From Marchantia polymorpha subsp. ruderalis (Eukaryota; Streptophyta; Marchantiopsida; Marchantiales; Marchantiaceae): a DNA stretch of 64,000 nucleotides. Below are positions 38,201 to 50,993 of this stretch, in pieces. The stretch covers positions 22,518,501-22,582,500 of the forward strand of contig AP031351.1 of assembly GCA_037833965.1 (NCBI GenBank), in the 5' to 3' direction. The notes under the pieces are model-generated. The model did not search any database. It was given only the letters and a program-made list of their open reading frames with translations, and was not told the origin of the DNA. The position numbers and the translations under genes are program-made. Positions within the stretch are counted from its first letter, which is position 1; each line of letters opens with the position of its first letter.

Positions 38201-41064
38201 GTGGAATCGTTTTATGGCGTTTGAACAAGCATATGGAGACCTGCAGAGTATGTTAAAGGTACTGTTTAAGGCATATTGAGCTAAATAACCTCCTTTTTTC
38301 TTGGATTGTGTTGGTTCATCATTTATACAGCTGGATTATCGTTGCGATAGTTAAATTATTTTGATTATTGTGTATCATATATGACATAAAAACTATCAAA
38401 CCCAGAAGGCAAGGGTGCAAATTCGTAATGTAAGCACAGGAATATTTCAAGGAGGTAGTCGCAACAGATTAGCACTGGTACTATGTAAGTCAATTACATT
38501 GTCACTTAGATTGTAGTCATTTATATTGTGATGACTTTTCATTTTAAGTTTTTGTGGGAAACAATGGGTGACCAGTCGTCTTCATTCTCCTCCAAAGGCG
38601 GAAGTGGTCGGGAATTTGAACTTTTGTAGTGGTAAGAATGTTGACAAGAATATTTAGGTCAATGTATTTCTTCTTGAGTCAAAATAGCTACTTTCGAGGT
38701 AACTCAAAACTTATTATGGTCATTATTTATGGGTGGAACATCAACTTATAGTTAGCATTTGCCTCAAAGATGAAGCTCAGATATGACGTTGTGATTGACG
38801 TACAGGTAGAGCAGAGACGACGGGAGGCGTTAAATCAAAATGGTGAAGACAGCCCGAGCTCATTAGAAGACTCTCTACAACAATTAATAGCAAGATATCG
38901 ATTTCTTGATCTTTGGCCTTGCTCATCTTCCGATCTTGACCACCTAGCCCGTCAGCAGGTTTGTATGGTGCATTGTAGTTGTCATTCTTTGTCATTTCAC
39001 AAGGATCATGATTGTACTTACTCTAAGTTGTCCTTTATGTTCATACTTGTGTCTAGAATAGAATTAGAACGTCATTACCTTGAGGTTTTCAATGTGACCG
39101 AATTTGTCTGGTCAACTTTGGGGCAGAAACAATTTTTTTATCTCTTTCCTGGTCAGCTGGTTAGCGATATAAAGTGGGAATTGAAGTTCGTATGCCATTT
39201 TTCATGATATGTATGTTTGTTTACTTTTTTCCTATGTAAACTGAAGTTCATTGCTCTCGCTTGATGTCTTCAATAACTTTATCAACTCTGAACTTTGGCT
39301 TATGTGTTTTTCAGATAATTGCACAGAAGCCTTGGACAAAATCGGAGAAGCTTCCTGTTTCGCAAGGACCTAATATGTTAAGTACTCAGTCAACAGGTTA
39401 GTTCTCTTGAGTTCTATTCTAGGTTTTAGTGAAACCAACCAACAGACATTCACCTAGTTTCTGAGTTCTTCCATTCAAGTCGAGCAGAGAGATGTTCAAT
39501 TTTTTATTATTTTTGTTTAATTTCAGAAACCTAGCGCCACACCGCACCGTCTTGTATTCCAACATGACAAAATTCCTTCAGTTATCGGAGAAGTAGAACG
39601 CGTAGGAAGACCAGTCTAAGCATTACCTTTTGGAAGCTCTACTAGATTCAAGCCGTATGGATTTATTCCTGCCTTTTGAGTAAGACATAAATTGAGAACT
39701 GAAAGTAAAGGTCTGGTTTTCACGTCTTGCATCAGATAAAGCTCAACCGACAGTAACTGCCGCTGATGGATCAACAACAATGAGTGTATCTGTAAATATT
39801 GTGCGACCAGATATTTCTCACATGGTCGTTTATGATCCCAGACAAGGCTTTGGTAAGTTTCGACGGTCATGACTTGTTTCTAACAAGCGAAGGAGAAAAT
39901 ATCTAACTTCTTGATTCGAGTTAGTTGATTCTTTTGCTTGTTGGAGGCCTTCCTTAGTTGAGGAGGTTTATAATGGTTGTATTTTCTTTGTTCATGTTTG
40001 AGTGTGCAATCATGTTAGTGTTTGAAGGTATTAGAGTGCTAATTTGGAGATATTGGATGGATCAAGTGTGAATTTGAAAACTTCTGAATGTGGTCAAAGT
40101 GATATTACTGACGTTTCTGGTTGCAGCAGGAATGATGAACAGTGTGCCGATGCCAGGATTAGGCCTACAGATGCGTCCACCTGCTCCACCACCAAGTGGG
40201 CTACCTCCAAGGCTTGCAGGACCGCCTCCTCTGCCTCCAGGGCGGCCTCCTGATGTGGCCCTGGGGCCTAAAGTTAGTGAGGAGGTCCTCAAATCTCTAC
40301 CCTCTGCAGTAAGCAGTTTCCTCAGTCGACTACCCGCGGTAAATGGTAAGAGTCACAAGCGTTCTATTGTCAAGTTCACTTGAAATTGCAGAAGGCTCAT
40401 GTGCGCGCTTTGCCTGCCTCTGACGTGCAATTTATCGAACGATTCGAGCGCTTTACTTATTCTAACGGCGTCATGTGAATCACCGATGTGTGTACAGGTC
40501 CAATACCAGATGTAGATGTAGTGATATCGTTCTTGTTACAGGCAGAAGTACCGTCGGCATCTGAGAGTTCCTTACAACAACCCCAGCAGACTCAGCGTGT
40601 GCCCAGTCCCGGCAATGCCGGCAATGTTGCAACCCCAGCAGATTCCTCCAATAGCGTCAAGCAACAGCCTGGCACGAACGGAACAGCCAGAAGCGGCAAT
40701 CAACAGGCTTCATCAGGTGGTGCTGAAGGACGAAGTGGAGGAGGGTCTGGACCTCGGCACCAGCGTCAGCAACAACATAAACGGAAGGAGCCTGACAGTA
40801 AGTATATAACAAATGACCGGAAGCAGTCAGAAATGGACGTCAGTCTCGGTGCTTCTGTGTATTTACTCCGTTGGACACTATGCTGTTTCAGGAACAGAAG
40901 AAGAAGAGGACAGTCCTGTATCACAGAGTCGACCTCCACCGCGTGATGTGTTCCGGTTGCGACAGCTGCAGAGGGCCCGCGTCGTTGGCAATTCTGCACT
41001 GAGCGGAGTAGCGTCAGGAGGGAGTGGGGCATATAGCGGAGAGCCATCCGGTAGTTCAGAGTAG
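29219..41064 (+). CDS. CSTF77: Cleavage stimulation factor subunit 77 (HAT-repeat / Suf domain)
   Basis: Dimeric scaffold of the nuclear CstF complex in mRNA cleavage and polyadenylation; it binds CstF64 and CstF50. 23 exons give one frame of 837 residues: 29219-29290, 29442-29510, 30267-30329, 30506-30615, 30773-30873, 32353-32414, 32767-32907, 33040-33168, 33265-33311, 33766-33829, 34188-34308, 34706-34764, 35196-35264, 35481-35621, 36274-36338, 36871-36967, 38199-38258, 38806-38958, 39315-39396, 39736-39852, 40127-40345, 40498-40797, 40892-41064. HAT repeats run to about residue 490, with PINEAAPLYEQLL, VEQLWKDYESFEN, YPDIWYDYATWHAENN and EGVEAARKIFLEARKSPGC. Then come DLWPCSSSDLDHLARQQ, a Pro/Gly-rich stretch (exon 21), PIPDVDVVISFLLQAEVP and the basic tail RPPPRDVFRLRQLQRAR. 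ATG 29219 is the first in frame; ATG 29231 is an alternative. Somewhat longer than the Arabidopsis protein (about 730). Confidence 0.95.
30874..32352 (+). other. CSTF77 intron 5 (1.48 kb)
   Basis: The largest CSTF77 intron. It separates HLG and VDIAAGPVW. Short open frames inside have no family match. No RNA gene or transposon was recognised. Confidence 0.7.
36968..38198 (+). other. CSTF77 intron 16 (1.23 kb)
   Basis: Non-coding by context, lying between exons encoding PPDESVE and VWNRFMAFEQAYGD. The open frame at 37,529-37,900 is hydrophobic but has no known match and no splice partners. Confidence 0.7.
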
Positions 41065-42237
41065 TGATGCGATGAAATCATGTACTTACTGGCATAGCTT
41101 ACTCAAAGATGTACCATTTATTTACACTAATCATTCGCCAGGAAACATTCACATTCTTTTTGCACCATCTCGCGTGCACCGTCAAAGTATGTGCCTTCTG
41201 AATTGCATCGCCTGCGTTCCACGTATATTTCCGACCCGATTCATCGATGCAATCACGTGTCATATTGATTGAAATCACTTCATTGTGAAATCAAAACGGA
41301 AGTGAATCTGCAAGGGCTGGACGTTTTTTTGAAGCCCCGCAATGCACCCGATTTTCTCTCATGTCAAAATAATGCTTGAACGAACGGACATTCCAAGCAC
41401 TCTCGTGGAATTGTGGTATGGAAAAGGAAAAGCACGCCGCGCATGGACTCCAGCACACTACGTTCGAGAAACAACTAGAACTAGACTGAACTACGTTCGA
41501 AAACTCTGCTAAAGAGTCGAGACTCCCACGCTAGCTCTTTGGCCACGGACATAGGGACGTCGGCCGACAACGTCCCGGAAGCATGAACACCATGAATGAA
41601 TCTTTATTTCGGGACTTCATGCATCTGTGGAATCATCAACGTGCCAAGAGAAAGCCCCATCAAGCCCGTCTATCCCGACAATCTTCTCGAGCAAAGAAGC
41701 CAATTCACAGAGGAGCCAATCTGACCCTCAGCAATCACGTACGGTCACATGAATTCGTCGGTCGAGTATTCACTCACTCACTCAGACAGCGAGGGGACGG
41801 CCATGTATGTACTCGATTGCGCCTTGAGCTCAGCGCTGAAGGAATCACGGCTTGTAACTGCGAGCAACATCTTGCTGAGCCCGATCCACATGTCAGGCAG
41901 AATGACGTGGCTGCGGCTGCGGCTGGTACTCACGTCCGATAGAGACATCACACGACGACTGTTGAACGCGAAGAGGCTGCCGATGCGCTCTGCATCCGAT
42001 CCCCATGACTCTCGTGTGCGACCTCTGCAGTCCGAAAAGGAAAAGGCGACGAGGGTCGGTCAGCCAAGTCAGAGCGTCAGAGATGAGGACGGATGAGGTC
42101 AAACAATTTCGATCCCCGATTGAATAATTGGAGCCTTTCGTTAGGCGGGATTTTGGTCCAGGCAGTGAGCGTATAAGGCATCGATTGGTCGTTGGAGCAC
42201 ATGTGCGTTGGTTCATGCAGTAGCAATTGCCGTGAAA
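41065..42237. other. Intergenic region CSTF77 to peptidase gene
   Basis: It presumably includes the CSTF77 3' end and the promoter and leader of the next gene. Overlapping open frames on both strands are not supported by any domain. A TACGTTCGA motif recurs near 41,460 and 41,493. Confidence 0.5.
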
Positions 42238-45200
42238 ATGGATCAGATTTTTGACGCGCGGCGTTTTCGTCCCCCGGCTTGTGCAATGGTAGGCGTTTTG
42301 TACGTGTTGTCGCTGGCGGCGAGCGTGGCGCTAGCAACGAGCCGGGGCGATTCCGTCTTAGCCTTGCCAGGTTCTGAAAGCTGGATCTCTGCTAAAGCAA
42401 AACGTGATGCGGACGCCATCATCAAGGAAGCCTTTTCCTCCAGGTTGGTCGGTTTGATTGCCACGCTAATCTGCGAATAAATTTGAACTGTAAAATTATC
42501 GCAAAGACATTGTCTGCATCTGATCTGGTGACTGTAATCTATGGCTTTCTATTCGGTTTCCCGAATTGCCGAAGAAAATTGCATTCTTGCCTACCCTTCA
42601 GTAGGCACAAGACGCCATTGATACCACTCCCATTGCTCCGATCTGGTGTGCAGTCAGAAGATGAAATCTTTTTTTGCATTGGAGTGGAGTGAGCTCTACG
42701 AGGCTGAAGTTATTCCGGCTGCTCCGGCACCCAATTCTCAGTCCTCAACTGTTCGTTGCGTTCTGGGTTCAGTAGCTTAGAATTGTGGAGCGCCTTCCCT
42801 TACAGCTGTTGTTACTCAAAGCTCAATTATCCTGGACTTAATCGGCATTGTCAGATTAGTGCCAAGACTAATTGCTTCTTCCCGCCTGGGAAAAAACTCT
42901 TTCCCTACAGCACGGTGTACGACAGATTGGCTTATATCACAGACACATTCGGCCCACGACTAAGCGGCTCATCTGCTCTTGAGAGTGCACTAGATTGGGC
43001 AAAGGTTTGTCCACCAGTTCCCCCTTGTTCCAGGTTTCAGAAATGGTTGTAAAAAAAAGTTTTGATCCTTGAAGTTTTCGGACATTTGTATGCACGCTGG
43101 TGCTAATGGTGAGTTCTCAAGCATGTAGGCTTGACTGGCGACATACATTCATTCATTCGCGTTGTGTTTTGCGACTTTCAGGACCAGGCACAAAAAGATG
43201 GGCTCAAAGTCTACGAAGAGGAGGTGAAAATTCCGAGCTGGGTTCGTGGCCGTGAGTACGCATCTCTCCTATCTCCACGAACCAAGAACATTCGGATTAT
43301 TGGATTAGGAGGCAGCATAAGTACTCCTGATGGAAAGCCCCTGGTTGCAAAGGCTCTTGTTGTCAATTCTTTTGATGAGCTTGAGAAAATCAATCATCAA
43401 GCTGAAGGTACGCTAAATATCAAGCTGAGCCTTTAACATTATTGATTGTGCTTCGAAATTGAATCTCATGTGTGACTGATAATGAACATCTTAATTAGTT
43501 TAAAAGGTGTCCTAATTTTGCAAGACTGGATCTGCGGACTGCTCTTTCTTGTGACAATAATCGTGTGCTTTTGTATATGCCAACTAGGAAGAATTGTTGT
43601 CTTCAATCCCGACTTCGTGGACTACGATACCACAGTTCCTTATCGCGCATTTGCTGCTTCAACGGCTGAAAAATATGGGGCTGTCGCAGTCCTTGTGCGC
43701 TCCATTTCTCCCTATGGCTTGCAGGTACCACTAGTGAACTCTCCAATTATCTTTTACTTTTTTCTTAAGGACATAGCTGACAAGACCATTTGTCACCTTA
43801 TGTTAACATCTTACGTGCTGGACACAGACGGTTCACGCTGGAGTAATGAATGATGCGGGTATTCCTGCTGCTGCGATAACGCTGGAAGATGCAAAGATGT
43901 TTGAAAGGATGCAAAACCGTAATCAGGACATTGTTATTGAGCTTTACATGGAGGTATCTTCTCTAAAGCTCGTCCATGCACGCACACCAGCTGTGATTCT
44001 TTTGTCTCATGAGGAGCCTTGAGTTTCATAGATGTTTGAGCAATGATTTGTCCTTGTTCTGGCATAAGCCAAAATGCCCAACTTACAGATATATGTAACA
44101 TGCAACTTGCCCATGATTGTTTGAGTTAAGTGTTCCCTGGATGAGTCTCTGTTAAGTTATTGTTTCAGATTAGAAAGTTAAAAAAGACTTTTTAACAATC
44201 TTTTCAGGTTGAGTGCTGCTAAATCTCCACAGAGCTCAGCAAATCTTCACATCTAGAAAATATCACCCTATTTAGTTCTCCAGCCCATTGTGGCCCTATA
44301 ACTTGTGGATCATGTGAGCTTGACGTAGTAAAACGAGGTAATGGTTCATGAATATACACCTACCTGGATGATTGCAGGCTCACACTTTGCCCGATCGGCT
44401 TTCCAGGTAAAGATTTTTCCGAGCTAGATATCTTTGGAACGACGAGTTTATTGAATTCCAAGTCGCAGTAGAGAAGGTAGATGGTATCATGATGTAAACA
44501 TCAGTATGAAAACTGATTTTCGTATCGTTGCAAATAAGTGAGACTGAATCATAGTTATGTCGAGTTGAATTCTTGGATGCATGTAAATCATTTTAGCCGG
44601 TCTTTTTTATAGTGGAGAGGTACATTGTACTGCTTGACACAGGAACGTGATTATTGAGATGGAGGGATGTGAAAAACCACAAGAGCTTGTTGTATTCGGC
44701 GGTCACATGGACAGTTGGGATAATGCTGATGGTGCAATGGATGACGGAGGTGGAGCTTTTATCTCGTGGGAGGTCTCTCTTCTGAGCTTTTTTTAGACTC
44801 TCACTGCTGCACATTAACCCATGTGAGAAAAATTGAAATGAAGTAAAAAAAGTTGTGCTTACTCCTCCTTCTTGTGCAGGTCATTCGACTTTTGAAGGTG
44901 CTCGGCTTGAAGCCCAAACGCACTCTTCGAGCTATTCTCTTCGTGAACGAGGAAAATGGATCAAAAGGTGCCATCAGTTATGCAAATAAACATCAACATG
45001 AAGCCAATTTGTGAGTATTTCTTATATCTCATGAAAGCGGTTGTCTGTGCGAACTTATGACTTACTTGTTTCCAACTTCTAAGGCCTTCGACCTCGTAGT
45101 TTAGGAAAAGGCTGAACCCTGTAATATTTTTCTTCTTGATTGGTAAAAGTCTGATTGAAATTGCCATGAATTTTCTCAACCAAGTAGTAAGCATCAATAT

Positions 45201-46443
45201 TAGAATGTCTGGCAGATAGTTGGAGCGGTATTTCTTACATGCTTCTGGTAAAAATTTCCAGAACGAGCTTGGCAATTGAATCAGATGCTGGCACTTTCAC
45301 TCCATACGGCATCTCAGTTACTAGTTCGAAAAAGGCGCGGGCTATTTTGACACATGTAGGTTCCTCTGCCGTCCATATTTTGTACAGTTACTGTGGAAAC
45401 TCCATGCCTTTGGGAAGCCCATGTGCGTGTCAGTATTTAAAAGGTGAAGGTTATGTCCTGTTTCAGTTGGCATCCGTCCTCTGGTTGTCCCGCCTGCTTA
45501 TAGTATCACCTCCACACGCGAACAACGTTTTCAATTTTTTTAGAAATGTGTAGATTAATCCGGGATCCGGACTGTTCTCTAGATTGGCCAGCGACTGCTG
45601 AGTGGTATCGGAAGTGGAAATGTCTCCGGCACTGAATATGGAGAGGATGTTTCTTACTTGGTACTTCCCTTTCTCCCTACTATACCGATTGCACTTCCTG
45701 TTAGCTTCAATTTGTGTGGATCAAACCAGCTATCTGAGCGGTCGCGTGAACAAATGATTTACGAGTCTGGAAGAATCTCGGAGATGTGAGTCCAATACAG
45801 CGCTGACTTGTTTCAGTGAAAGTAATTAGTGCTGCTCGTGCTGGTCTTTGCAGCTTCTGGCTATTTATTTGTATCACAACAAGTACTAACACTACTCAAT
45901 TACAGGCAGATCAAGGGGTACCAGCAGGATCTTTGCAAGTCCTCGATCCCAGATATGGGGATTACGCCAACAATCCATGCAGAGCTTTTGGTGATGGTGT
46001 TTCTGGAGAAACCGATCCTATGAAGAGTGCTTATTTCTGGTGCATTTATATTCCAACTCTACCTAGTTTCTTCTTGTGCACTTTAAGTCTTGGTGTTCAA
46101 GTTACCTATCTGGCTGCCTGACTTTGTGATAGCCCCTGGGTCCACATACTCGGAGCCAGATCAGACTACTCCATCCGCAGTACTTGTGTTTCTCACAACG
46201 ATATGATTATAGATTGGAGGTTTAGGACTGTGTACATCTAGTGCTAAATGATGCTGAGTTCGTTCGGGCCTGCTACGACCGTGGTACTCATTCGATCATG
46301 ATGCTTGTCCATGCCGCAGGTATCATCACACAGAGGCAGATACTATAGACAAGCTAGACCCGGAACAACTCCAGCATTGTGCTGCCACAATGGCAATATG
46401 GACGTACACAGTAGCCAACCTAGACTCTCTGCTTCCCCGTTGA
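42238..46443 (+). CDS. Carboxypeptidase Q-like M28 metallopeptidase
   Basis: Predicted secreted or vacuolar zinc dipeptidase of the carboxypeptidase Q (plasma glutamate carboxypeptidase) type. Twelve exons give 502 residues: 42238-42443, 42911-43004, 43182-43407, 43588-43724, 43828-43953, 44378-44406, 44643-44772, 44880-45010, 45262-45355, 45583-45660, 45906-46039, 46320-46443. A hydrophobic signal or anchor (ALATS at its end) covers about residues 17-36. YDRLAYITDTFGPRLSGS opens the family region. A PA-like insert follows, then the metal site: GGHMDSWDNADGAMDDGGG (His and Asp), FVNEENGS (catalytic and binding Glu), ESDAGT (Asp) and YHHTEADT (His). All expected ligands are present. A stretch of about 30 residues between GVPAGSLQV and YHHT is longer than in animal or bacterial relatives, so the exon 11 donor is less certain. 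ATG 42238 is the first in frame. Confidence 0.9.
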
Positions 46444-47935
46444 GAAGTGTTTACTTGTGGAGCCATCATCGCACTTCTTGGAGTCGTTCATGACGGTGAT
46501 TAAGGTTTCATCTTCCCTCCCACAGAGTAGTGGGTGCATTCAAATAAGTTCTGCGCTGATCAGATTCACCCCACCATACAGCTGTATCGGTCGTAGCACC
46601 TTGCTCCAATGCCTGAAGGTTGTACTGATCCTATCATAAGTCAGCTGAAAGAAAACTCGGCCCGAATCTCTGCTGAAATGGCGGCCCCGAGAGCAGCTGG
46701 TGCAGATGATCTCGTCCATGTTTGTAGATTGTCCGAGAGATAGATAGATGGTCCACAAGTTTGTCACATTTCGCACTCTATTGAAATATCAGGAGAGTTT
46801 CCTTCCTGAGCCGAGCCTCTTCAAAAGTTCACCTTGAAACCGAATGGGCAGGCAGCCAGAGCTGACCAACTGTGCGGTGGTCGTTCCTAGCGGTCTGCTT
46901 CAGAGTTAATGGCAGAGTTCCATCTTCTGATGTCCCAAGAGCTGAGGCTCAGATTGAGGAAGGAAATCCTGTGCATGGACTTGTGAGCATGAGTCACTCA
47001 AAACAAAGAATTCTCGATGTTTGCGTTGTCTGTCTTGTTTCGTCGCCTGCATGGAGTTTTTTCACTCGCAAGCACATACAGTGGCAGGAGTTGCCTGATC
47101 GAGGCTCTTCATTCAAACTATTTGGATTTAGGAGCAGAAAATGTGGACCGATGGCGGACTAGGAACTAACAGAAGAATTCAAGCCCACGAACTAACAGAA
47201 GAATTCAAGCCCACGAAGTTGCGAGAGTAGTAGGTGGGAAAGATATGAACAAAGCACCCAAAGGCACATGTCTTCGTCCGCTCTTGATACAGAACCGAAG
47301 CTGAGCTGCGCACTCTTTCTGCGACTCAAAGAAATTTCTGGCCCACGCAAAGCCCTGGCCAAATTCTGAGCGAAGGAACACTCCCTTCACTGCACAGCAG
47401 AGATGAGTGAACGCGATCAGTCGGAGATCGTCTTGACTCACGCTTTCGTGACACACACGAGCCCTACGTGTGTGCTGCTGCCTACTGCTTTAGGCGTCGG
47501 ACGAGCGAGACGGCCCGACACTCAATTGTAGACAGAGGATCGTCCATTTGGCTGTGAGACACTGATACAAGAGAGGAGAAGAGGAGAAGGAGGAGGCTGC
47601 GTCTGCAAGCCAGATTTAGGCGTTTGGACCGAGAAGGCAAGAGCGCAGGTAGTCAAGTCTTGTTGGACTGATTACACGCAACCTGCTCCCTCGTTCAATC
47701 GTCTAATTGATGATTGACCTCGGGCCTGGGAAGTAGTGAATCAAGCCTGCGACGGTGCGCAAGGAAGGATGCCGTTGCATCGCCTGTACACATGAAACTC
47801 AAACCCTACAGGAATAATGGTCTCGTGCAGCGATCGCTATGCCATTGCCGGGTGATGATCGAGAACGAGATTCACAGATTGTCAAAAGTTGGATCGATAG
47901 ATGCTGAGTGCGAGCGAAGTAGCTTGTGAATCAAA
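46444..47935. other. Intergenic region between peptidase and carrier genes
   Basis: No supported gene. It holds a perfect tandem duplication (47,163-47,214) and purine-rich GAGGAGAAG runs near 47,570-47,600 that may belong to the carrier gene's leader. Confidence 0.5.
47163..47214. repeat. Perfect 2 x 26-bp tandem duplication
   Basis: The unit GAACTAACAGAAGAATTCAA (first 20 bases) starts at 47,163 and again at 47,189, with identical 26-bp copies. It lies in the intergenic DNA after the peptidase gene. Confidence 0.95.
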
Positions 47936-50900
47936 ATGGCTCCGGGATCCAGCTCGGGGACGGAGAAGGTGAAGGCGAGCAACGATTATATTGCTGGAGT
48001 TGCAGCTGGGGTGGCGACGGTGCTCATTGGACATCCTTTTGACACCATCAAGGTGTGACTGAATGGAATTACGCTCCTGAACTGACCAAATTCATTGCAC
48101 TGCACTGCACGGCCGTTCTTGGCGAGAAATATCTTCAGCTTTTCGACATGTTTGTGATGAACGTCCGAGGGTCTTCAGCCCTTCACCTTTGAGCAAAGCA
48201 CGCGGTCTTCATCGATTGACCTTATCGGTTGGATCGCAGGTCAAATTGCAGACTCAGCGAAGGAACGCTCAGGCTTCTCAATATCGGAATGGGGTCCACT
48301 GTTTAATGCAGATTGTTCGTGGAGAAGGGGTGATTGTCAGCACCTGTCCTTTATAGTCATTGTTTCACCGAGTCCTCAATATCCTTGAATCGATTTCTTC
48401 TGTTTGTGATGAGATGTCTGTCACCTGCAGAAGATTTTGCTCTCGAATCCTGCTCAGAATTTGCTCTTCGGGGCACAGCCACGTTGGTACATTACAGAAG
48501 CAAACCGTGCCAGTTTTCGCGGTCCTAATCACACCCCGTACAACATCGTCTGGCACTCTTCAACTTGTATGTAGGCGAGAGGACTATACAGAGGAGCCAC
48601 ACCTTCTTTCGTCGGCATGTCTTTGGAGAGCGCCCTGCTCTTTGGCATATACACACAATTGAGAAGTACATTCCAGGTACATCGACATTTCTCGATGATA
48701 TCCTGCCTCTCTATTTCGGTCTTTTATCAATGGTCCCCACTCACATTCTCAGCAAATTAATCCTTTACCTTGGGAACTCATCTTCCATGTCAATGGTTGC
48801 CAATGAAGTGGTAATTCAAAGCGTCGATACTGATACTGGTCGGTCGGTCCGTTCATATGTCACTGCTGGTCACTACCCGACGTCGTCAGGTGTGATTCTT
48901 CGCCGGTAGCTTGTGTAGTTTACAAGTTGTTGATAACTGGCAGTAGGTCACGCCAGCTTGAGATCACCCCATGAAATCAAGTGTTGATTATGAAGGCGGG
49001 TCGCGCTTGGAAATGGTAGGAGAGCATGTGTGCAGGCCTGATGCGGAAATATCGTTGGCATGCATGATGGGCAATGATTTATCAAGGCAGGAGATGAGAA
49101 ATCGCCACTTCTGTACTCTGTTCTGCCCGCTGGATTTCTAGCTGGAGCAAGTGTTAGTACAGTTCTCTGTCCCACAGAGCTGGTCAAGGCAAGTCCAAGA
49201 AGTGTATCCAATTCTTCGGAAATTGAAGCAAGTTTTTACTGTGTTGAAACTGTTTGCTTCAACGTCAAGCGGTGGGTTGTTCCTGAAGCACAGTCAATCC
49301 CATTCGTGTTTCTGTTTCAGTGTCGACTCCAAGCGCAAGTCAAGCGAGGTAGTGCAGGTGGCCGCAGCCTCAAAGTATACGACGGGCCTGTAGATTGTGT
49401 TTTGAGGACATTAAGAAGTGAAGGAGTGAGTATGACAGCATTCACAGAAGTTGCTCTTTCGTCTTCAAGCTTTCAGTGCAGACTTCCCATTTTCTCGCAT
49501 GGCGTTTGCTAGCATAGACTGTCTTCTTTGCTGATTCTTCCAGTCCATCATTTCTCTTTTCCTTTGTGTAGGTGCAAGGTCTATTTCGTGGATTGACGGC
49601 GACTTTTGCAAGAGAAGCGTTCGGGAATTCAGCATTTTTTCTCACTTATGAGTTTACTCGGAGTCACATGCTGTCACGCTTAGGCCTCCAAACGAACAGG
49701 GTTGTCAAGGACAGAGATGAAGCTCTGGTGGAAAGGGGTAGCACGAGCTCAATGTATACGAACCACCTGATGGAGGCTGGAGTTGGTATCGCGAGTGGAG
49801 GGCTTGCAGGAATAGCGGTGAGTCTCTTGTATCCATTGTACACTTTCGTTACAGATACAGGTGATCATGCATCGTTCATGTCCCTTGTCAGATGTTGCAT
49901 CTGTAGAGGTTTCAGTCCTAAACGTAAATTCTCAAACTGTGACCTTGTTCAATACAGACACGTCTGCTGAGTTGACCGAATCCCTTGGTCAGGTTCCCTT
50001 ACGTCTTGTTTGTGTCTCTACGTATCCCACTTTCGTACTTTCTAAAATGGAGATGTGTTCACAGCATTTGCTTACATACTCTCAACTTCTACGTGTACAT
50101 GTCTTTTAACATGACTACCAAGTGTAAGGTACATACTACATTAAAATTGTCAGCGTCAGAGGCCATTCGCAAAGCGAATATCACGTTTGTTTGTTTGCTA
50201 GGTTCTTCAGGATATACAACCACTGGCAGCAGGCTGTTCTTTGTTGAAAACCATCACCGTCTCAGTCTACACCCTTCGTACTAACAGAGTCAGATACATG
50301 GATTTTTTGTAGATGCAGACGTCATTTTACCATTTCTTATATGTTCAAGTGCGTTAGAACCTTCGTTTCTGTTTGTAAGAAGCTCTGTTGCACTTTGACA
50401 TTCAGAGTCTTATTTGTCTCAAGGTTTTTCGTCCAGTCTTCTCCATGGGTGATGTATGAATACATATTAAACTTTTCTACGTGCTTACATGTCAACTGCT
50501 GCCACGATTCTGCAGTTCTGGCTTGTTGTACTGCCTATCGATGTTGCTAAAACACGGATACAAATCTCGGAGGAATCACATCAAAGCCGTAACCCGCTTG
50601 TACATTTGAGAGCTGTAGGTTTAACTTTTCCTCTCCTCTTTTGACTTCGTGACGCCTCGTTATTGCTAGACTCCTTAGTTTTGGTCCAGGTTTTGCTTAC
50701 CCTCTTTCTATTTATGAATCTTTAGGATGTTTGTATTTGGTGTAAGGCAATACTGTGCAGATAGATGACTGGCATCAAACATAGCATATATAGATAACTT
50801 TATCTGTTCTTGCATGTCTAGTCTCAGTCCTAGAACTCACACCCTACATATTTCGTTCCAGATACACAAGGACTTGGGCATACGAGGACTGTATGCAGGC

Positions 50901-50993
50901 TTGGGTCCTACATTGATCAGAGCTTTCCCGGCAAATGCAGCATCTATTGTAACTTGGGAAGTTGTTTCCAAATTCTTGGCAGGAAATTTTTAA
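47936..50993 (+). CDS. BAC1: Mitochondrial basic amino acid carrier, BAC1-like (SLC25 family)
   Basis: Inner-membrane carrier predicted to exchange arginine, ornithine and related basic amino acids between cytosol and mitochondrial matrix. Eight exons give 330 residues: 47936-48052, 48240-48329, 48575-48676, 49087-49188, 49321-49425, 49572-49817, 50516-50614, 50862-50993. The three signature motifs PFDTIK, PTELVK and PIDVAK mark the three carrier repeats. Family matches to plant BAC1 include GLYRGATPSFVGMSLESALLFGIY (within exon 3), ELVKCRLQ, NPL-type spacing and RAFPANAASIVTWE near the C-terminus. The intron after exon 4 appears to use a GC donor. An insert of about 25 residues follows LSRLGLQTNR in exon 6. 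Length fits the family (about 300-330). The arginine/ornithine assignment rests on family resemblance. Confidence 0.93.
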
